Shown in pieces: positions 8,124 to 16,584 of a DNA stretch of 64,000 bases. Both the position numbers and the translations under genes were made by a program. The stretch lies in contig NZ_BMWT01000002.1 in the NCBI RefSeq assembly GCF_014651375.1, positions 67,477 through 131,476 on the forward strand, read 5' to 3'. A model generated the notes under the pieces. It was not told the origin of the DNA. It ran no database searches and worked only from the letters and a program-made list of their open reading frames with translations. The stretch's first letter is position 1. Each line of letters opens with the position of its first letter. Origin of the DNA: Tateyamaria omphalii (GTDB lineage Bacteria > Pseudomonadota > Alphaproteobacteria > Rhodobacterales > Rhodobacteraceae).

Positions 8124-8451
8124 CTTGCGCATCTGCTGCAACGCACGGTGCAGTGACGTGATGGTAACCCGAAAAACCAACAGTCTTTGCTGCGCAACAT
8201 GTTGTGTCAGCACCTCTGATTGCCCCAAAGCCGGTGTACGGGGGGTGTACGCATGGTGCACATGGGATGTCGCCAAAGATCTGGGGTAAATTCATTCATT
8301 TACAGACAGTTGCGCCGCAAACCTCACCTTAGGATAGGCAAAAAAGATAGCCGTTGCCCGCACGCCCCATTAATCCTTGCTCAACAAAAGAAAACCGGCG
8401 CACCCATGGGGTACGCCGGTGTCTTGTCTCTGTACGGGATGTGCGGTTGGC
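8124..8451. other. Convergent intergenic stretch of 328 bases
   Basis: Lies between the tfoX-like gene and ndk, which point toward each other. It contains the ndk terminator at 8386-8420. The stretch at 8233-8265 repeats GTGTACG twice around a G-run, of unknown meaning. I see no further coding frame. Confidence 0.5.
8386..8420 (-). terminator. Intrinsic terminator of ndk
   Basis: Reading the minus strand, ACCGGCG and ACCC pair with GGGT and CGCCGGT (12 pairs with one mismatch, 3-base loop, 8394-8420). A T-rich run TTTTCTTTT at 8394-8386 follows. It sits about 30 bases past the ndk stop codon. Confidence 0.8.
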
Positions 8452-8874
8452 TTAGCCCACCAGCTCCAGACCCGAGAAGAAATATGCGATCTCAACCGCA
8501 GCCGTTTCAGGCGCGTCCGACCCGTGGACCGAGTTCTCGCCAACGCTCTCGGCAAACTCGGCACGAATGGTGCCGGGGGCCGCGTCAGCAGGGTTGGTCG
8601 CACCCATCACTTCACGGTTCTTGGCAATGGCACCCTCGCCTTCCAGAACCTGCGCCACGATCGGCTCGGAGGCCATGAACTCGCACAGTTCGTCATAGAA
8701 CGGACGCTCGGCGTGCACCTTGTAGAATTCACCCGCCTGCGCCTTGGTCAAGTGGATGCGCTTTTGTGCAACGATACGTAGCCCAGCCTCTTCGAACTTG
8801 GCGTTGATCTTGCCGGTCAGGTTGCGGCGGGTTGCATCGGGTTTGATGATTGAAAAGGTGCGCTCGAGGGCCAT
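8452..8874 (-). CDS. ndk: Nucleoside-diphosphate kinase
   Basis: A 140-residue cytoplasmic enzyme that moves the gamma phosphate from ATP to nucleoside diphosphates through a phosphohistidine. The active-site His117 lies in NSVHGSD, and the N-terminal [11 protein letters not shown] is the standard family opening. The length is canonical. AGGAG lies 6 bases before the ATG. It follows the efflux-pump gene by 59 bases on the same strand and ends at a strong terminator. Confidence 0.97.
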   Translation of the reverse strand: MALERTFSIIKPDATRRNLTGKINAKFEEAGLRIVAQKRIHLTKAQAGEFYKVHAERPFYDELCEFMASEPIVAQVLEGEGAIAKNREVMGATNPADAAPGTIRAEFAESVGENSVHGSDAPETAAVEIAYFFSGLELVG

Positions 8875-8895
8875 GGGTGTCTCCTGTCAGCCGCA

Positions 8896-8912
8896 GCCGG
8901 GACCGTCCCGGC
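8896..8912. repeat. 17-base palindrome in the ndk leader
   Basis: GCCGGGAC at 8896-8903 and GTCCCGGC at 8905-8912 are perfect arms around one base, located 22-38 bases before the ndk start. No T-run follows on either strand. It might be a protein-binding site or a leader hairpin; the function is unknown. Confidence 0.45.
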
Positions 8913-8933
8913 GCGAAAATCTGCGCCCCCGTA

Positions 8934-10127
8934 TCATGGGGTTTTCTGGTTGGAAACCCCTGTCTCACCCTGCTCCCAGGCCGCGGCGGCCAAGGCCGCA
9001 GCCAGTGCCAAACTCAACGCTGCAAGGATCAACAGAAGCAATCCTTGCGGCGTGGCTCCATCGCCCAGTACAGCGGTGGTCAGCCAGCTCAGTGCCGCCC
9101 CCAGCCCAAGCGCAATCGCCCCGCTTACCCCTGACGCACTACCGGCAAGGTCGGGCCGAACAGACAAGGCGCCCGCATTTGCGTTGGCCAGTGACAGCCC
9201 ATTGCCGATCCCGGCGACAACTGTGCTCAGAAACAATGGCGCAACCGTTGCACCGCCATTCATGTAATAGATGATCGCCGCTCCCACCGCGAAAATGGGC
9301 AAGATCCGCCCCAGCAGGATCAAACGCATGGGTTCGATCCTTTGGACCAGCCTTGCCGACAGGCCGGCGCCAAGCATGAACCCCGCTGTTGTTGAACCAA
9401 GTGCGATCCCAATCTGCGCAGGCTCCAAACCAAACACGTCCGCAGCAACAAACGGTGCCCCTGTCAGAAACATGTAGAACGCCCCGACCCCCAGCGCCTG
9501 AATCCCCACATAGGCCCAGAACAGCCGCTCCCGCAGCAACGCGCCCACGCGCATCGACCGACCCGGACCGGGGGTGTGCGTCTCTCCCAGATCCCGCAGG
9601 CACCACAGCAGCAGTCCGCCTCCAAGCACGGCATAGGTCACAAAGACGGACCGCCAGCCGAATGCCGTTTCCAAGAGCCCACCCAGCATTGGCGCCAGCA
9701 TCGGCGCAATGGCCATGGCCGACGCAATCAGTGATAGTTTCGCCGCCGCCTGCCGCCCATCGTACATGTCCCGCACCACGGCTGAGGCCAGAATGCCACC
9801 ACCCACCGCCACGGCCTGACCGGTCCGCGCGAGCAGAAAAAGAGTGATGTTCTCAGCCATGAGGCACAGCACGGACGCCATCGCATACAGCACCAGAAGT
9901 CCAAGAATTACCGGCCGCCGCCCCAATCTGTCCGACAGGGATCCAAGCAACAATTGCAGCACAGCCGCCGCAAGCATGTAGAGCGAGATTGACCGCCCCA
10001 TGACAGCCTCGGACACGTCAAACGCTTCGCGCATGGCAGGCAAGGCAGGCAAGAACATGTTCAACGTCAGCACGCTCAGCGCTGTCAGCAGAACAAGGGT
10101 TGCAAGGTGCGGTTGGGTCCGGGTCAT
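8934..10127 (-). CDS. Bcr/CflA-type MFS drug efflux transporter
   Basis: A 397-residue inner-membrane transporter with twelve hydrophobic segments, of the major facilitator superfamily (DHA1 group). The loop 2-3 motif appears as GSLSDRLGRRPV around residues 62-73, and the N-terminus LTLNMFLPALPAMREAF is typical of Bcr/CflA multidrug pumps. The loop after helix 6 is basic. It is divergent from the ABC-F gene with 45 bases between starts. No clear ribosome site precedes the ATG. The exported compound is unknown. Confidence 0.87.
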   Translation of the reverse strand: MTRTQPHLATLVLLTALSVLTLNMFLPALPAMREAFDVSEAVMGRSISLYMLAAAVLQLLLGSLSDRLGRRPVILGLLVLYAMASVLCLMAENITLFLLARTGQAVAVGGGILASAVVRDMYDGRQAAAKLSLIASAMAIAPMLAPMLGGLLETAFGWRSVFVTYAVLGGGLLLWCLRDLGETHTPGPGRSMRVGALLRERLFWAYVGIQALGVGAFYMFLTGAPFVAADVFGLEPAQIGIALGSTTAGFMLGAGLSARLVQRIEPMRLILLGRILPIFAVGAAIIYYMNGGATVAPLFLSTVVAGIGNGLSLANANAGALSVRPDLAGSASGVSGAIALGLGAALSWLTTAVLGDGATPQGLLLLILAALSLALAAALAAAAWEQGETGVSNQKTP

Positions 10128-10172
10128 CCGCAGGGGCTAGCACGCCCCTGCCCCCTCTGCTAGAGCGCCGCC

Positions 10173-12020
10173 ATGCTGCGGATTTCTGACATCACCTACG
10201 CCATTGCGGGCCGCCCCCTTTTCGAGGGGGCAAGCGCCGTCATCCCGGACGGTCACAAGGTTGGCCTCGTCGGCCGCAACGGCACGGGCAAGACCACGCT
10301 CTTTCGCCTGATCCGGGGGGAACTGGCGTTGGAATCTGGCGATATCGCACTGCCGTCCGGCGCTCGTATCGGCGGCGTGGCGCAAGAGGTCCCAGCCTCT
10401 GACACATCCCTGATCGATACGGTTCTCGCGGCAGACACGGAACGCGCTGCCCTGCTGGCCGAGGACACCGATGACGCAGGCCGCATCGCCGAAATCCAGA
10501 CGCGTCTGGCCGATATCGACGCTTGGTCGGCTGAGGCACGGGCAGCTACGATCCTCAAAGGCCTTGGCTTTGACGACGACGAACAGCTCAAGCCTTGCGC
10601 CGACTTCTCAGGCGGATGGCGCATGCGTGTCGCACTCGCCGCTGTGCTCTTTGCCCAGCCAGACCTGCTGCTGCTTGACGAACCCACCAACTATCTCGAC
10701 CTCGAAGGGGCGCTGTGGCTGGAAACATACCTTGCCAAATACCCCCACACCGTCGTGATCATCAGCCACGACCGTGGCCTGCTGAACCGCGCCGTCGGCA
10801 GTATCCTGCACCTCGAAGACCGCAAGCTGACCTACTATCAGGGCCCTTATGATCAGTTCGCCCGACAACGAGCCGAAAAGCTGGCACTGGCTGCAGCTCA
10901 GGCCAAGAAACAGGAAGCGCGCCGCGCCCACCTGCAGTCCTATGTCGACCGGTTCCGCTACAAGGCCGACAAGGCGCGACAGGCGCAGTCACGGCTCAAG
11001 GCACTGTCCAAGATGCAGCCCATCACAACCCCGCAGGAGGCGGGGCTCAAGCGGTTCGACTTTCCAAACCCCGAAGAACTGTCGCCGCCCATCATTCACC
11101 TCGACGGCTCCAGCACAGGCTATGGCGACATAACAATCCTGTCCAAATTGAACCTGCGGATCGATCAGGACGACCGCATCGCGCTTCTGGGCAAGAACGG
11201 CCAGGGCAAATCCACCCTATCCAAGCTGCTGAGTGATCGCTTGCCCTCCATGTCCGGCAAGATGACCAAATCGTCCAAACTGCGGATCGGCTACTTCGCA
11301 CAGCACCAGGTGGACGAGTTGCACGGGGACGAAACGCCGCTGGATCACCTGCGCCGCGAACGGCCTGCTGAAACGCCCGCCAAATGGCGGGCGCGGCTGT
11401 CGGGTTTTGGTTTGATGGCGGAACAGGCCGATACTTTGGTCGGTCAACTGTCCGGTGGGCAAAAAGCACGTCTGTCCCTCTTGCTCGCCACGCTGGACGC
11501 CCCTCACATGCTGATCCTGGACGAGCCTACAAACCACCTCGACATAGAAAGCCGAGAGGCGCTGGTCGAAGCGCTGACAAACTATACGGGTGCCGTGATC
11601 CTGGTGAGCCATGACATGCACCTGCTCGAACTCGTAGCGGACAGGCTGTGGCTGGTGTCGAACGGCACAGTCAAACCGTTCGAGGACGATCTCGAAGCCT
11701 ACCGCAAGCTGCTGCTCAGCGACGGCAAACCCGCAAAAAAGGCTAAGACCGAAGCCCCCAAGGCCAAAAAGCCCAGTCGCGACGCAATGCTCGCCTTGCG
11801 TTCTGAAGTGCGCAAATCCGAGGCGCGTGTAGAAAAGCTGAACCAGATGCGGGACAAGCTGGCCGACAAGCTGGCTGATCCGGACCTCTACGAAGATGAA
11901 AACATCTCGGAAATGGAAATCTGGCAAAAGAAATATGCCGAAGTGATGGACGCGCTTGACCGTGCCGAAAGCATCTGGATGCAAGATCTGGAAAAACTCG
12001 AAACAGCCGAACGGGCCTGA
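10173..12020 (+). CDS. ABC-F family ATPase (YheS/Uup-like)
   Basis: A 615-residue soluble protein with two ABC ATPase domains and no membrane segment, as in ABC-F translation factors. The first Walker A is at residues 34-42 (GRNGTGKTT), with signature FSGGWRMR near 145 and Walker B LLLLDEP near 165. The second Walker A is at 340-348 (GKNGQGKST). Between the domains, residues 235-285 form the charged interdomain linker rich in Lys, Arg and Ala. The C-terminal 80 residues are Lys/Glu-rich and likely coiled coil. The FSGGWRMR signature points to the YheS branch. ABC-F proteins act at the ribosomal E site; the specific role here is inferred only from family. Confidence 0.9.
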   Translation: MLRISDITYAIAGRPLFEGASAVIPDGHKVGLVGRNGTGKTTLFRLIRGELALESGDIALPSGARIGGVAQEVPASDTSLIDTVLAADTERAALLAEDTDDAGRIAEIQTRLADIDAWSAEARAATILKGLGFDDDEQLKPCADFSGGWRMRVALAAVLFAQPDLLLLDEPTNYLDLEGALWLETYLAKYPHTVVIISHDRGLLNRAVGSILHLEDRKLTYYQGPYDQFARQRAEKLALAAAQAKKQEARRAHLQSYVDRFRYKADKARQAQSRLKALSKMQPITTPQEAGLKRFDFPNPEELSPPIIHLDGSSTGYGDITILSKLNLRIDQDDRIALLGKNGQGKSTLSKLLSDRLPSMSGKMTKSSKLRIGYFAQHQVDELHGDETPLDHLRRERPAETPAKWRARLSGFGLMAEQADTLVGQLSGGQKARLSLLLATLDAPHMLILDEPTNHLDIESREALVEALTNYTGAVILVSHDMHLLELVADRLWLVSNGTVKPFEDDLEAYRKLLLSDGKPAKKAKTEAPKAKKPSRDAMLALRSEVRKSEARVEKLNQMRDKLADKLADPDLYEDENISEMEIWQKKYAEVMDALDRAESIWMQDLEKLETAERA

Positions 12021-12071
12021 TACTTCTTCTGGCTCAAAATACCTCGGGGAGTTTGAGGGGCAGCGCCCCTC
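12021..12071 (-). repeat. Intergenic palindromic repeat, copy A
   Basis: Seven-base inverted arms GAGGGGC (12055-12061) and GCCCCTC (12065-12071) surround AGC. Reading the minus strand, the palindrome is followed by a conserved tail containing CCCCGAGGTATTTTGAGCC and ending in AGAAGAAG. The element at 60380-60427 has the same arrangement and a similar tail in the other orientation. The palindrome may also act as the ABC-F gene's terminator. Confidence 0.6.
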
Positions 12072-12118
12072 ATTCAAAACAAAAGGAACGCGCCAGTGGC
12101 GCACATTCTGGCAATAAC

Positions 12119-12742
12119 ATGATCGATACCGCTTTCCTCATCACCGCTTTCGTGACCATGTTCGTGGTCATCGATCCCATCGGCCTCGCCCCTCTTTTTG
12201 TGGCCCTGACCCAAGGCGTACCCGAGCGGCAAAGGCGGGCAATCGCGCTCCGCGCGTGCGCAATCGGCATGATCATCCTGATCGTCTTCGCCCTGTTTGG
12301 CGAAGCGGTGCTGGGTTTTGTTGGCATCTCCATGCCAGCGTTCCGGGTCGCCGGAGGCGTCCTGCTCTTTCTCACCGCCCTCGACATGCTGTTCGAACGG
12401 CGCACCAAGCGCCGCGAGGATCAAGCCGAGGACGATGATCATAATGATCCATCCGTTTTTCCCCTCGCTATCCCGCTGATCGCTGGTCCCGGCGCCATCG
12501 CGTCTGTCATCCTCCTGACTGGCCAAAAACCCGGAGTTGAAGGGTTGGCACTGGTGTTGGCGATCACCGCATTGGTTTTGGGCGTCTGCCTGTTGCTCTT
12601 TCTTGCGTCAGGCATGCTTGAACGCGCGCTGGGAAAGACTGGGATCACCGTTGTCACCCGGCTCCTGGGTATGTTGCTTGCAGCGCTTTCGGTTCAATTT
12701 GTCTTGGATGGCCTGCGTAATTTCGGGCTGATGCCGGGCTAA
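12119..12742 (+). CDS. MarC family membrane protein
   Basis: A 207-residue inner-membrane protein of the MarC (UPF0056) family, with about six hydrophobic segments. Visible family marks are the opening FVTMFVVIDPIGLAPLFVAL and the PLAIPLIAGPGAIASVILL segment. A charged Glu/Asp-rich cytoplasmic loop lies at about residues 94-110. Despite the name, MarC is not part of multiple-antibiotic resistance and its transport role is undefined. The ATG at 12119 matches the family start, and an upstream in-frame ATG at 12053 would read through the palindromic repeat. Confidence 0.85.
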   Translation: MIDTAFLITAFVTMFVVIDPIGLAPLFVALTQGVPERQRRAIALRACAIGMIILIVFALFGEAVLGFVGISMPAFRVAGGVLLFLTALDMLFERRTKRREDQAEDDDHNDPSVFPLAIPLIAGPGAIASVILLTGQKPGVEGLALVLAITALVLGVCLLLFLASGMLERALGKTGITVVTRLLGMLLAALSVQFVLDGLRNFGLMPG

Positions 12743-12773
12743 CAAACCCGGACACTTGGTATATATGTAGCAC

Positions 12774-13355
12774 ATGAGCGGCGATAGCATTGCACAACTG
12801 ATCTACCTTGGAACTTTCGCGCTGGTGTTGGGGGGCGGGTTTCTTCTGACATCGAAACTCAAACTCGGCCAAACGATGCAGATGGCAGCGATCTGGGCGC
12901 TGATTTTCATCGGAGCGATCGCGGTGGTCGGTCTTTGGGGCGATATCCAGGACGATTTGCTCGCAAACCAAACGCGATTTGACGATAACGGCACCATCAC
13001 CATTCCCCGCAGCTTTGACGGCCACTACTACCTGACGCTCGACATCAACGGTCAGTCGACCGACTTTATCGTCGACACAGGTGCAACGGATATCGTGCTG
13101 AACAGAGCCGACGCTGCTGCCGCAGGACTGGATCCGGCAACCCTGAACTTCCTTGGTCGTGCCGCCACTGCGAACGGGGAAGTGCGCACAGCGCCGGTTC
13201 GTCTTGATACGGTCGCCATCGGCCCGCATGAAGACACCAACGTGCCTGCCGTCGTGAATGATGGTGCGCTTGATCAATCCCTGCTGGGCATGGGATATCT
13301 GCAACGCTGGGGTCGGATTGAAATCGAAGGTGGGGAAATGACGCTCAGCCGCTAG
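12774..13355 (+). CDS. Membrane-anchored retropepsin-like aspartic protease (TIGR02281)
   Basis: A 193-residue protein with two N-terminal membrane segments (about 8-26 and 37-55) followed by a single retropepsin-like domain. The catalytic motif DFIVDTGATDIVL is near residues 95-107, and the GMGYLQRWGRIEIEGG segment near the C-terminus is the usual closing strand. One-domain proteases of this clan act as homodimers. The catalytic domain probably faces the periplasm. The target is unknown. It follows marC by 31 bases and may be cotranscribed. Confidence 0.85.
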   Translation: MSGDSIAQLIYLGTFALVLGGGFLLTSKLKLGQTMQMAAIWALIFIGAIAVVGLWGDIQDDLLANQTRFDDNGTITIPRSFDGHYYLTLDINGQSTDFIVDTGATDIVLNRADAAAAGLDPATLNFLGRAATANGEVRTAPVRLDTVAIGPHEDTNVPAVVNDGALDQSLLGMGYLQRWGRIEIEGGEMTLSR

Positions 13356-13365
13356 GCGGCCAAGA

Positions 13366-13821
13366 TCAGGTCTCGGCCTTCTTTTCCCACCGGCCACTTT
13401 CTTCGGACCAATACTGCGCGGATGCGCATGCTTCCTTTAGTGCCTTCCACTGCCCCCGGGCCACGTCCAGCGCAGCAGGATCATTCCCGTCAAAAAGCAC
13501 ACAGACCCGATCCAGTTGTGCCACCTCATCAGCAGTGATCTCAGCCCCATCTATGCTCATCACGCACGTCGCCCCGTTGGGCGCAGGTCCGGTCGTCAGC
13601 AAGACCGGCTGATCGGCATCATGCGGCCCACCGGCTAACCCGTGTGGCAGAAAGCCTTCGTCAGCGCCCAGCCACAGCTTTTCATCCAGCCAGCCCAAGC
13701 GACCGACATCCGGCCCACGCACAGCCACACGCCAACCCGCTTGCAGGGATTTGCCCAAAAGCATGGTCAGCGTGTCCTCAAGTGGGCGCCGCGTCAGGTG
13801 ATAGAAATAGGCAGCCCCCAT
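13366..13821 (-). CDS. holC: DNA polymerase III chi subunit
   Basis: A 151-residue protein of the HolC family, the clamp-loader accessory subunit that contacts single-strand-binding protein. The N-terminus AAYFYHLTRRPLEDTLTMLLGKSL is the diagnostic helix, and residues 50-60 carry the WLDEKLW segment. The ATG at 13821 starts one base after the pepA stop codon, with GGAG 4 bases upstream, so translation is probably coupled to pepA, an arrangement common in proteobacteria. The frame extends to 13851 without support. Confidence 0.88.
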   Translation of the reverse strand: MGAAYFYHLTRRPLEDTLTMLLGKSLQAGWRVAVRGPDVGRLGWLDEKLWLGADEGFLPHGLAGGPHDADQPVLLTTGPAPNGATCVMSIDGAEITADEVAQLDRVCVLFDGNDPAALDVARGQWKALKEACASAQYWSEESGRWEKKAET

Positions 13822-13822
13822 G

Positions 13823-15295
13823 TCACTCCGTCTCGTAACTGTCTGCCACAAGACGGCTCAATGCCATCACACCCCAGCCGGTCGCACCTGCGGGTGCCAA
13901 TGCAGTCGCCGACTTGACCGATGCCACACCTGCAATATCCAGATGAATCCAAGGTGTTTCAGCTTTGACAAACCGTTGCAGAAACTGCGCCGCAGTGACC
14001 GAGCCCGCTGGCCGTCCACCAATGTTTTTCATATCCGCAATCCGCGACTTCAGCAGATCGTCATAGGCTTTGCCCAACGGCATGCGCCACGCACCTTCCT
14101 GCTCTTTGTCAGCCGCCTTCAGGAAGGCATTGCAGAAGTCATCATTGTTGGAAAACACGCCCGCGTTCTCGTGTCCCAAGCCAATGATTATGGCGCCGGT
14201 CAGTGTCGCCAGATCAATCATGCCAGCAGGCTCAAAGCGCTCTTGCGCGTACCACATGACATCACACAGCACCAAGCGGCCCTCGGCATCCGTGTTGATG
14301 ATCTCGACCGTGTCGCCTTTCATTGAGGTCACGACGTCTCCGGGCCGGGTCGCATTGCCGGACGGCATGTTTTCGACCAACCCAACCAAGCCGACCACGT
14401 TCGCCTTGGCCTTGCGTTTGGCGAGCGCGCGCATCGTGCCTGCGACCACACCGGCACCACCCATATCCATGGTCATGTCTTCCATGCCCGCCGCGGGTTT
14501 CAAGCTGATGCCACCGGTGTCGAATACAACACCTTTGCCAACCAGCGCCAACGGTGCAGCATCCTTGGCTCCGCCCTTCCACTGCATGACGACGACTTTG
14601 GATGGGCTATCTGACCCCTGCCCCACGGACAAAAGCGTGCGCATGCCCAGTCGCTCCAGATCGGCCTCTTCCAGAACCTCGACCTCGAGTCCGAGGTCCT
14701 TCATATCGGCCAGGCGATTGGCGAATTCAGTTGTGGTAAGCACGTTGGCTGGCTCGTTGACGAGGTCGCGCGTCATGAAGGTGCCGTCCGCAATTGCCAT
14801 AAGCGGCGCGGCCGCTGCTTCGGCCTCGTCCGGTTTTGAGCACATGACCGACACACCCGTATCTTTGACCTCGGCATCGGTCTTGTGAGCCAAAAAATCA
14901 TAATCACGCATCACCAGCCCGAACACCATCTCGGCGACGCGACGCGCACCGTCGACGGCAAGCAGCATAGCCTTTCCACCGCGCAGTTTTCCGAGGGCTG
15001 AACCGGCTTTGCGTGCGTCTTCGACAGAATGGTTGCGTGCCAAACAGATCACGTCGAGTGATTCAGCCGCCAGACCCACCGGCCAATCGAATGTCGTCAC
15101 CTGCCCCGCCTTGATCTTCTCAAACCCTTCGCTGTCCACGAACCGCTGAACTGCCCCCTTGGTGAGCCGGTTCACACGGCGCGCGCTTTGCTCCAACTTG
15201 CCTTCGGGAGTGACAATCACTGCCACTCGCCCCTCGTGCCCGGCAATGGCGTCAAGATCAGTGGCGGTGAAGGTGACATGGGTCAGGTCAGTCAT
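13823..15295 (-). CDS. pepA: Leucyl aminopeptidase (M17)
   Basis: A 490-residue cytosolic aminopeptidase with two metal ions that removes N-terminal residues from peptides. The signature NTDAEGRLVL holds metal and catalytic residues, and GKGVVFDTGGISLKP carries the active-site lysine and aspartate. The start is probably the second of two adjacent ATGs (15295), because GGAG then sits 6 bases away. In E. coli this protein also binds DNA; nothing here tests that. It is divergent from lptF and coupled to holC downstream. Confidence 0.96.
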   Translation of the reverse strand: MTDLTHVTFTATDLDAIAGHEGRVAVIVTPEGKLEQSARRVNRLTKGAVQRFVDSEGFEKIKAGQVTTFDWPVGLAAESLDVICLARNHSVEDARKAGSALGKLRGGKAMLLAVDGARRVAEMVFGLVMRDYDFLAHKTDAEVKDTGVSVMCSKPDEAEAAAAPLMAIADGTFMTRDLVNEPANVLTTTEFANRLADMKDLGLEVEVLEEADLERLGMRTLLSVGQGSDSPSKVVVMQWKGGAKDAAPLALVGKGVVFDTGGISLKPAAGMEDMTMDMGGAGVVAGTMRALAKRKAKANVVGLVGLVENMPSGNATRPGDVVTSMKGDTVEIINTDAEGRLVLCDVMWYAQERFEPAGMIDLATLTGAIIIGLGHENAGVFSNNDDFCNAFLKAADKEQEGAWRMPLGKAYDDLLKSRIADMKNIGGRPAGSVTAAQFLQRFVKAETPWIHLDIAGVASVKSATALAPAGATGWGVMALSRLVADSYETE

Positions 15296-15456
15296 CATAT
15301 GCTCCGGATGTTTGTTTCAGACAGACGTAACCCGGCGCCGCCGGAGTGACCAGCACAATGGACAGTTTAGGAGTTTTCCCCGTCGATCCGTTGAGGTAGG
15401 TTCGCGGCACACGCTGCCGCGTTCCAATGCTACGAAAAAACACAACCGGGGGGCAC

Positions 15457-16584
15457 TTGGTCAAATTCGACCGCTATATGTTGTCACAGCTTCTGTGGCT
15501 CTTTGGCTTTTTCGCCCTCGTGCTGGTGGCCGTCTTCTGGATCAACCGGGCGGTGCAATTGTTTGATCGCCTTATCGGTGACGGACAAACCGCATTGGTG
15601 TTTCTCGAATTTTCAGCCCTGGGACTGCCACGCCTGATCACCACTGTTCTTCCGATCGCAACCTTCGCTGCCGCAGTCTACGTGACAAACCGCTTGAACA
15701 ACGAAAGCGAGTTGACCGTCATGCAGGCGACCGGGTCGTCTCCATGGAGGTTGGCGCGTCCGGTGGCCATCTTCGGCTTGATTTCGGCACTGATGATGTC
15801 TGTGCTAAGCCACATACTTGTCCCTGTCGCCGGTCAGCAACTGTCGGAACGCGAAGTCGAAATCTCCCGAAATGTCACCTCGCGGCTGTTAACAGAGGGC
15901 ACGTTCCTGAGCCCGGCGCCCGGTGTCACCTTTTACACGCGTGCAATCGGAGAGGATGGCGTTTTGCAGGACGTTTTTCTTGCAGATCGTCGCGCTCCGA
16001 ACGAGCGTATGATCTACACCGCCGCCGAAGCGTACCTGATACGCAACGGAGACGGCACATCGCTGATCATGGTGGACGGATTGGCGCAGCGCCTTGCAAC
16101 CTCTGACAATCGCCTTTCAACGGCCAAGTTCCAGGACTTCTCATTCGACATTTCACCATTGATGACATCAAGCGAGCAAGTCGCGCCGTCCCTTCAGTAC
16201 TTGCGTACCGATGCGCTGCTGAAGAACTGGGAAGAGCTGGCCGAAACATTGGGTACGACAACTGGTGCGATTGCTGAAGAATTGCACAGTCGGTTTGCCC
16301 GCGCCGCATTTTGCTTTGTCACCGCGATGATCGGCTTTGCGACTCTTCTAGTTGGCGGATACTCGCGTTTTGGGGTCTGGCGCGAGATCGTCGTCGCTTT
16401 CCTCTTGCTGATTGCACTGGATGGAATGCGCAGCACGTTGTCTGCACCCGTGTTGGCAGACGCACATATGTGGCCGATCCTGTATACCCCCTCGGTCATA
16501 GGTTTGGCGCTGACCGCTGGGTTGCTTCGGTACTCGTCTGGCGGGGGCCTCAGGTTGCGCAAAGTGCGGGAGCGTGTCGCATGA
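15457..16584 (+). CDS. lptF: LPS export permease LptF
   Basis: One of the two membrane subunits of the LptB2FG transporter, which extracts LPS from the inner membrane. It carries six predicted helices, three at each end, with a large periplasmic beta-jellyroll region between (about residues 125-260). The opening VKFDRYMLSQLLWLFGFF is characteristic. I place the start at TTG 15457, preceded by a G-run, because the family begins there; an in-frame ATG at 15427 adds ten residues and has no ribosome site. It heads the lptF-lptG-lptD-surA-pdxA-rsmA operon. Confidence 0.9.
   Translation: MVKFDRYMLSQLLWLFGFFALVLVAVFWINRAVQLFDRLIGDGQTALVFLEFSALGLPRLITTVLPIATFAAAVYVTNRLNNESELTVMQATGSSPWRLARPVAIFGLISALMMSVLSHILVPVAGQQLSEREVEISRNVTSRLLTEGTFLSPAPGVTFYTRAIGEDGVLQDVFLADRRAPNERMIYTAAEAYLIRNGDGTSLIMVDGLAQRLATSDNRLSTAKFQDFSFDISPLMTSSEQVAPSLQYLRTDALLKNWEELAETLGTTTGAIAEELHSRFARAAFCFVTAMIGFATLLVGGYSRFGVWREIVVAFLLLIALDGMRSTLSAPVLADAHMWPILYTPSVIGLALTAGLLRYSSGGGLRLRKVRERVA

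Noticed and set aside
11217..12104. 295-codon minus-strand open frame opposite the ABC-F gene
   Set aside because: Antisense to the second ATPase domain; Phe/His/Gln-rich shadow.
14070..14888. 272-codon plus-strand open frame opposite pepA
   Set aside because: Shadow of leucyl aminopeptidase; low-complexity Ser/Pro/Ala product.
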